A stretch of 10,267 nt of DNA from CAYWBI01 sp964456445 (GTDB lineage Bacteria > Calditrichota > Calditrichia > Calditrichales > J004): positions 1-10,267 of the forward strand of contig CAYWBI010000139.1 of NCBI GenBank assembly GCA_964456445.1, given 5' to 3'. How positions within the stretch are numbered: the first letter of the stretch is position 1; the number at the start of each line of letters is the position of its first letter. Below, piece by piece: positions 5,753 to 10,267 of this stretch. The translations under genes were made by a program, and so were the position numbers. The notes under the pieces are model-generated. The model saw only the letters and a list, made by a program, of their open reading frames with translations, was not told where the DNA came from and did no database searches.

Positions 5753-8182
5753 TTAATAGTTTTTGAGAGACATTTGTGCATTTCCATCCTTCACAAGGCC
5801 GAATTCTTTGCTGTAAAATTTTTCATCCAGATAAAAAATTTCTTCTCCCGGCCTTATTTCTCTCAAGGCATTGACCTCTCTTAGTTCCCGAAAAGCCTTG
5901 GGAAAAATATTTATACTATATCTTTGTGCTTTTCTAAGCAATTGATAAAATTTATTCGGATCATATGTAATCGAATGCGAACAAAGGTCACCAATAATTT
6001 CCATACCCTTTTGGTATGGTACTATAATTGCCTGCGTGGGAGCGTTAATCGTTTTAAATAATTTACCGGCATCCATAAAAGATTGTTTTAAAAGATAGGC
6101 CGGCGTTGCTGTTTTCCCCGGGTTAAAGGCGTTATCGCTTAGCAACCTTAATAAATTTTCATCTCTGCCATAAATATTTTCAGGAATTGTATAACGCATA
6201 TCGTCACTTCTTTTATAAAAATAATAGTAAAAATATGTTTCCATAAGCTGGGGTGATGTATAATCCGCATCAGGCTGCTCGTTAAAAATACGCATGGCTA
6301 CATTTTTACCTTCTTTTATATCAGTCAGAAAATCAATATTCTCTGAATCAGGGTTTACAACTAAAACCTCTGCTGTTTCTCTTATGCCATTGCGATTACA
6401 GCGACCGGCGGCCTGCGCAATCGAATCCAATCCCGCAACAAACCGTATTACGCTGAAAAAATCAATATCAACCCCAGCTTCTATTAGCTGCGTACTGATA
6501 CAAAGAAAAGGTTCACCTTTATTCAATTTATGATTTATTTTGGCAAAAATATCTTTTCTGTGTTTTGGACAAAGATGTGTACTAAGATGGTAGATTGAAA
6601 ATCCGGGCGATTTCTCCATACAGGCAGTATATAATTTTTGCGCCCAATCTTTTGTATTTACAATAACCAGACAATTTCCTTTTTCATTTACTTTTCCGAT
6701 AGCAAGCTCGGTAACTTCTTCTCCACTCCATCCATTAACTTTAATATTATTTATAATATTTACACGTTTTAATTCATCAAATAAATATTCAACATTGTCT
6801 ATCAATTCATTTTCTGGTGGAATATATAGTTGCCCGAATTGTGGATTTGAAAGTTTGTTCAACAATGGCTGTGTTGCCGTACACAAAATTGTTGTTGTAT
6901 TGGTTGTTTTTGTTAAAAAATTAATAGCATTGCAGAAAAGATGCGTACACTTTATAGGTAATGTTTGGATTTCATCAAATATTAAAATGCTGTTTGCCAA
7001 CTGGTGCATAATTCTGGCACGGTTTGTTCCTGAGCTAAAGAGAACCTCAAGAAACTGCACCATGGTTGTTAAAATTATAGGACTATCCCAATTTTCCGAA
7101 ATCAGTTTACCTTGCCATGTTTGCATTTCCGGTTCCAAATTAGAATGGATTTCCAAAACCCAATCATCTTTCTCAGAAAGATTAAGAACTTCTCGTATTT
7201 TACCAGCGTTTTGTTCAATGATCGATGTATATGGAATTATATAAATAATTTTTTCCATCCCATATTTCTGTGCATGATGTAAGGCAAACCTTAGGCTTGC
7301 TAATGTTTTTCCTCCTCCGGTCGGCACAGTTAAACTGAAAACACCAGGCGGCTTTAAGGCTTTGCCCTTACATTGATCTGAAATATTCCGCCTAATTTTA
7401 TTTATATCAAGTGGCTTATTAAAAGCCAACAAGGATTCTTCCAGATTTTGAATTGCCCGGTTCCAATCCGGCTTCTCCATTCTTCTAACTAATTTATTCT
7501 CCGGATTTTCAAAGTCAGCCGTATTTATACGGTCAGCATCAATAAGACAACTCAAAAGAAAACGGTTTAACATGCCAAAATAAAAATAAATTATTTGAGT
7601 TTGCCCTTCTTTAATTAGATTTTTTAAATGAGGTAAAATCTGATTGAGAATATCTTTGTAACCGATTGTGGATAATATCGCTGATACATCTTGATCAACT
7701 TTTGCCAAACATTCTCTTAAATGTGTCTTTTTATCCTCTTTTGCCATACGCTTAAAAAAAGTATTTTCGCCATCCTTATTTAAACAATTGATAAGGCCGC
7801 TATGATGGGAGGCAATACACAGGCTAAGAATTTGCCCGACTAAAATTCCATTTTTTCCATGCTTCTTAAAATGTGTCCAAGCCCACTGCGCTCCAGCACT
7901 TGAATGATCTATTTTTCCTTTAAGCCCCTTATAATCAACATATTCATCTTCATCGGGATTGATATAATTTGTTGCCGATTTTAAATATACCTGAAATTGA
8001 TCGCTGTATTTTCCAAGGTCATGTAAAGCTCCGATTAATTGCCCTGCTTTTTGCATGCCGATCTTAGCGGCCATTCCTCCACAAATATCGGAAACCTCCA
8101 CCAAGTGCGTATTTAAACATTGCACGCGTTTATCTTTTTCTCGGACATGAGCCATGTATGAACAAATCTGCTTCATTGACAA
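5753..8182 (-). CDS. cas3: Cas3, HD nuclease-helicase
   Basis: Cas3 is the single-strand DNA nuclease and 3'-5' helicase recruited by Cascade to degrade the target. The 809-residue protein has both domains. The N-terminal HD domain shows His26, His54-Asp55 (GALHDLGKYS), His93 (DHSSAG) and His126-His127 (SHHSGL). The superfamily 2 helicase shows motif I TGGGKT (288-293), motif II DEIQ (403-406), motif III TAT (435-437), STQLIEAGVDID (563-574) and motif VI QAAGRCNRNG (590-599). The start is uncertain. AAAGGA at 8189-8194 is 6 nt from a TTG at 8182 but 12 nt from an ATG at 8176, which would give 807 residues; spacing favours TTG, codon choice favours ATG. It is the first gene of the operon. Confidence 0.97.
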   Translation of the reverse strand: MSMKQICSYMAHVREKDKRVQCLNTHLVEVSDICGGMAAKIGMQKAGQLIGALHDLGKYSDQFQVYLKSATNYINPDEDEYVDYKGLKGKIDHSSAGAQWAWTHFKKHGKNGILVGQILSLCIASHHSGLINCLNKDGENTFFKRMAKEDKKTHLRECLAKVDQDVSAILSTIGYKDILNQILPHLKNLIKEGQTQIIYFYFGMLNRFLLSCLIDADRINTADFENPENKLVRRMEKPDWNRAIQNLEESLLAFNKPLDINKIRRNISDQCKGKALKPPGVFSLTVPTGGGKTLASLRFALHHAQKYGMEKIIYIIPYTSIIEQNAGKIREVLNLSEKDDWVLEIHSNLEPEMQTWQGKLISENWDSPIILTTMVQFLEVLFSSGTNRARIMHQLANSILIFDEIQTLPIKCTHLFCNAINFLTKTTNTTTILCTATQPLLNKLSNPQFGQLYIPPENELIDNVEYLFDELKRVNIINNIKVNGWSGEEVTELAIGKVNEKGNCLVIVNTKDWAQKLYTACMEKSPGFSIYHLSTHLCPKHRKDIFAKINHKLNKGEPFLCISTQLIEAGVDIDFFSVIRFVAGLDSIAQAAGRCNRNGIRETAEVLVVNPDSENIDFLTDIKEGKNVAMRIFNEQPDADYTSPQLMETYFYYYFYKRSDDMRYTIPENIYGRDENLLRLLSDNAFNPGKTATPAYLLKQSFMDAGKLFKTINAPTQAIIVPYQKGMEIIGDLCSHSITYDPNKFYQLLRKAQRYSINIFPKAFRELREVNALREIRPGEEIFYLDEKFYSKEFGLVKDGNAQMSLKNY

Positions 8183-8440
8183 TTACGTTCCTTTCAAAAA
8201 GGGTCGAAAAAAATGGCATCTAAAAAATTACAAAATAAAATCAAAAAATAACGAAACTATGGTTACTTTTTCCTAACCAACTCAATTTTGATCTAATTTA
8301 ACCACCTAACCTCAAAATGCAACACTTCTATCGCCAATTTTCCTAACTTATATTTTTCTGCGTAAATTAAATACCACATCCTGCATCCGCATTTTTTAAC
8401 ATTCAGCAAAAAATACAAAATCTGTCATCACAAACCAAGG
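8183..8440 (-). promoter_or_regulatory. cas operon upstream region with GTTAGG repeats
   Basis: This AT-rich stretch before cas3 holds no gene and must contain the operon promoter. The hexamer GTTAGG (minus strand) occurs three times, at 8272-8277, 8305-8310 and 8342-8347. Two copies extend to GTTAGGAAAA (8268-8277 and 8338-8347), 70 bp apart. GGTTA/TAACC at 8261-8265 and 8274-8278 forms an inverted repeat. A weak promoter reading is TTGAGT (8285-8280), an 18-nt spacer, then CATAGT (8261-8256). If that is right, the repeats would lie at or upstream of the promoter as possible operators. The promoter call is tentative. Confidence 0.35.
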
Positions 8441-8447
8441 CACCCCC

Positions 8448-8612
8448 ATGGACCTTGAATATCCGCTGTGCTTGCTGAAACAAGCCCGTCAAAATATCCA
8501 TGCCCTGCCAAACGGTAAAAGCGAATCGGAATTGCTGTATATCGCCCAACATGGCAACGGTGCCCGGTCTGCCGCTGTAAACCGCGGCAACCATGGAAAC
8601 GGGCTGTCATAA
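8448..8612 (+). other. Doubtful small ORF or gene remnant
   Basis: An ATG with AAGG 7 nt upstream opens a 54-residue frame, MDLEYPLCLLKQARQ onward, ending in HGNGLS. I do not recognise the protein. A second frame, shifted by one base relative to the first, overlaps its end and runs 8593-8781 (62 residues, including NMPYGIQAHNFSRAAIF). The pair may be the decayed end of one larger gene, or both may be chance. The stretch is GC-richer (about half G or C) than the AT-rich DNA before it, which argues for a different history. On the minus strand, frames of 63 and 99 residues cover the same DNA and look no better. I treat 8441-8730 as having no reliable gene. Confidence 0.2.
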
Positions 8613-8729
8613 CTTTCTGCCTAAGGCGCTCCCCGGTTTCCCCATGACCGTTAACATGCCCTACGGTATTCAGGCACACAATTTTAGCCGGGCCGCAATT
8701 TTCAACAACAGTCGCGGGTCCATGCATCT

Positions 8730-8810
8730 ACCATCGCCATGCGTGGGAAAAAGGGGCAATTGTGGATTAAAAATCGTCTGACCTTGAAGATGTGATATTT
8801 ATGTCGTATT
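8730..8810 (+). repeat. Intergenic repeat, copy 1
   Basis: This segment matches 9569-9653. From 8758 onwards 48 of 53 positions are identical to 9601-9653, including AATTGTGGATTAAAAATC without change, and the preceding bases align with a few mismatches and a one-base gap (both share ACCATC and CGTGGG). It ends 53 nt before the start of the 8864 gene. The hairpin arms seen in copy 2 are here weaker: one internal mismatch and one G-T pair. Both copies happen to have an in-frame stop at TGA after LWIKN-like codons, but the core differences fall mostly at second codon positions, so coding is unlikely. Confidence 0.75.
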
Positions 8811-8863
8811 GTTAGGACAGTATTAATAAAATTTAACACTTTTAATAACTGCACGGGGGAGCG

Positions 8864-9538
8864 ATGAAAAAAGAATGGAAAACCATCATCGGTGCGGGAG
8901 CGCTTGTTGCCGTTCTTCTTATCATATCTCTCATTCAATACAATGGCCGACCATCGGACTATCAAGTTATATCTGAAGACAAGAAAACAGACATCTTTCA
9001 TCAAAGCAATGTTGATAAACTTTTAGATGAGATGGAATTGGGGGCAGTGGTTTTCAATGTTCCGTCTAAAATCAACATAGATGATTCGCCTCAGATTCAA
9101 CTTATCCTTAGTCTCGCGGACAGCATCGAAACACTCAAAAAATTAATTACAGAGGAAGGGAAAAAAATCGGGGCCACAATTAAAATAAGTAATCGAATGG
9201 AGGCCCGTCTTACAGGCTATAAGTTCCAAATTTCCGCTATAACGCCCGAAATACAAGCGGTCTCAAAGCACCGACAAACAGAATGGAAATGGGAAATACA
9301 CCCTAAGGAGGAAGGAACAAATAAATTGCACCTTACGGTGACCGCTCTTTTAGATATCGATGGGCACAGTACCCCACGGGCCATCAGAACTTTTGACAAG
9401 GATATAGAGGTTCAAGTTACAAACAGACAAAAAATCCTGCTATTTTTCCAAAACAACTGGCAATGGCTATGGGCAGCAATATTGCTTCCTGTTACGGGGT
9501 GGCTCTTAAAACGAAGGAAAAACAATAAATCGCATTGA
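8864..9538 (+). CDS. Membrane-anchored protein with two end helices, function unknown
   Basis: This 224-residue protein has a hydrophobic helix at about 8-25 after MKKEWK and another at about 200-215 (NNWQWLWAAILLPVTGWLL) followed by the basic tail KRRKNNKSH. The segment between, about 26-195, is soluble-looking and rich in predicted beta strands, with the block TEWKWEIHPKEEGTNKLHLTVTAL at 139-162 (alternating strand pattern). By charge, both ends are probably cytoplasmic and the middle outside the inner membrane. From memory only, the WKW-x-IHP-x-EEG block and the NWQWLW helix resemble C-terminal regions of bacterial proteins fused to signalling or caspase/TIR-like domains; here that region stands alone. 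A GGGGGAG lies close upstream of the ATG. It is divergent from the cas operon, and no functional link is shown. Confidence 0.85.
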   Translation: MKKEWKTIIGAGALVAVLLIISLIQYNGRPSDYQVISEDKKTDIFHQSNVDKLLDEMELGAVVFNVPSKINIDDSPQIQLILSLADSIETLKKLITEEGKKIGATIKISNRMEARLTGYKFQISAITPEIQAVSKHRQTEWKWEIHPKEEGTNKLHLTVTALLDIDGHSTPRAIRTFDKDIEVQVTNRQKILLFFQNNWQWLWAAILLPVTGWLLKRRKNNKSH

Positions 9539-9758
9539 CGAACCGATATAACAATTGCACTCTTTTAGACCATCACCACCACCCGTGGGAAAAAAGGATG
9601 AATTGTGGATTAAAAATCATCTGATCTTGAAGACGTGATTTTTATGTCATATTACGAGCTATTCATAGTCAATTAATGTTCATAAATCATACTTGATTAT
9701 TTTAACGCTAATACAAATCGGGGCCTTGATACCACATTTCAAACTATTGGGTATAAAT
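9539..9758 (+). other. Intergenic region
   Basis: Between the membrane-protein gene and the lipoprotein gene I see only the second repeat copy (9569-9653) and AT-rich sequence after it that probably carries the promoter of the lipoprotein gene. No -35/-10 pair stands out enough to place. No RNA gene is apparent. Confidence 0.5.
9569..9653 (+). repeat. Intergenic repeat, copy 2, with inverted repeat
   Basis: This is the second copy of the 8730-8810 repeat, starting 30 nt after the stop of the membrane-protein gene. Within it TAAAAATCA (9611-9619) and TGATTTTTA (9636-9644) form a perfect 9-bp inverted repeat around a 16-nt loop, with T-rich sequence in the right arm. It could act as a weak terminator for the gene before it, or be part of a small mobile repeat. 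Two copies in the same orientation bracket the membrane-protein gene. Confidence 0.75.
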
Positions 9759-10250
9759 ATGCTTTTTAGAATAGTTGCAACTATCATCATCTTATTAACA
9801 TCTTGTACATCTTCAGGTTATATTCAAAAAACTTACACAGAAAATAATAATTATAAATCAAAAACAACAACAATTATTCACACGAGGAGTCAGCAAGATT
9901 CTTCAAACGGAAAAATCAATATTTCAAAAAGTGTATTTCATGTAAATAACTTTAATTGGAAATGGAAGCCATATATTAAAAATATGCAGGAAAAACTATA
10001 TACGAATTGGGTAGTCCCTGAAGCATATTTAAATGGCAATATATCCGGCAATACAATTATGCGGTATTCAATTGATAGAAACGGAAATCTTGTAAAATTA
10101 GAAGTATTAAAACATGAAGGAGATAAAAAGTTAGAAGAATCAAGTATTCGTGCGATAAAATCATTATTTCCAATTGTTCCACTACCCAAAAGTTATCCAG
10201 ATTCTGTTTTAATAATAGAAGTAAATTTAAAATATCCAGCACAAAATTGA
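9759..10250 (+). CDS. Lipoprotein with TonB-type C-terminal domain
   Basis: The 163-residue product begins MLFRIVATIIILLTSC. This is a short lipoprotein signal with lipobox LTSC, so Cys16 is the likely lipidated residue and the protein a periplasm-facing lipoprotein. After a polar, Asn/Thr-rich linker (about 17-70), residues 75-160 match the TonB C-terminal pattern: YTNWVVPEAYLNG, then IMRYSIDRNGNLVKLEVLKHEG, then LEESSIRAIKSLFPIVPLP and a final strand LIIEVNLKYP. Usual TonB proteins are anchored by an N-terminal helix with a Pro-rich spacer; both are absent, so this is a TonB-C-like domain of unknown partner and not a classical energy transducer. The frame extends upstream to a TTG at 9693, but the ATG gives the clean signal peptide. 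The ribosome binding site is weak. The gene is AT-rich. Confidence 0.85.
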   Translation: MLFRIVATIIILLTSCTSSGYIQKTYTENNNYKSKTTTIIHTRSQQDSSNGKINISKSVFHVNNFNWKWKPYIKNMQEKLYTNWVVPEAYLNGNISGNTIMRYSIDRNGNLVKLEVLKHEGDKKLEESSIRAIKSLFPIVPLPKSYPDSVLIIEVNLKYPAQN

Positions 10251-10267
10251 AGCCTGTATTTCAGTTA

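Noticed and set aside
8428..8727. Minus-strand frames of 99 and 63 residues in the cas3 upstream block.
   Set aside because: They overlap each other and plus-strand frames, show no domain or convincing ribosome binding site, and have no better coding look than the opposite strand.
8848..8863. GCACGGGGGAGCGA before the 8864 gene resembles the end of the CRISPR repeat (GCACGGGGAGCGA) with one extra G.
   Set aside because: The match is short, lacks the other half of the repeat, and is explained by a G-rich ribosome binding site; it is most likely chance.
9693..9758. TTG-started extension of the lipoprotein gene.
   Set aside because: The extension has no ribosome binding site and would bury the lipoprotein signal peptide that starts at the ATG at 9759.

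Overview
This window carries the end of a CRISPR array, a complete type I-C CRISPR-Cas operon on the minus strand, and beyond it two unrelated envelope-protein genes on the plus strand. The organism is probably a Gram-negative bacterium. The evidence is a lipoprotein with a TonB-type C-terminal domain, strong GGAG/GGAGG ribosome binding sites, and genes overlapping by a few bases. I cannot name a genus. Base composition is mosaic: cas4-cas1-cas2 is GC-rich (53-67% in hand-counted 60-base samples), the interference genes upstream are about 37-38% GC in the samples counted, and the last gene is AT-rich.

Layout from left to right. Positions 1-157 hold the leader-proximal end of the array: one partial and two full 32-bp repeats, with two complete spacers. 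Positions 158-328 are the leader. Then, all on the minus strand and so listed in reverse order of transcription, come cas2, cas1, cas4, cas7 (csd2), cas8c (csd1), cas5c and cas3. A strong internal ribosome binding site and in-frame ATG near the 3' end of cas8c indicate a separately translated small subunit, Cas11c. Positions 8183-8863 contain no convincing gene: an AT-rich cas3 upstream region with GTTAGG repeats, a GC-richer stretch with only weak small ORFs, and the first copy of an approximately 80-bp repeat. A two-membrane-segment protein follows (8864-9538), then the second repeat copy, then a TonB-C-like lipoprotein (9759-10250).

How the genes work together. The array is transcribed on the minus strand, away from cas2. 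Cas5c (Tyr46/Lys116/His117 all present) is expected to cut each repeat hairpin, leaving an 11-nt 5' handle. Cas5c, Cas7, Cas8c and Cas11c would form Cascade around the crRNA, and Cas3 (HD nuclease plus helicase) would degrade the bound target. Cas4, Cas1 and Cas2 would trim and insert new spacers at the leader end, near position 157. Every key motif I looked for is intact, so the system looks functional. The two plus-strand genes have no demonstrated link to CRISPR. The most notable points are the internal Cas11c start, the composition break exactly at the cas7/cas4 junction, and the repeat pair bracketing the membrane-protein gene.
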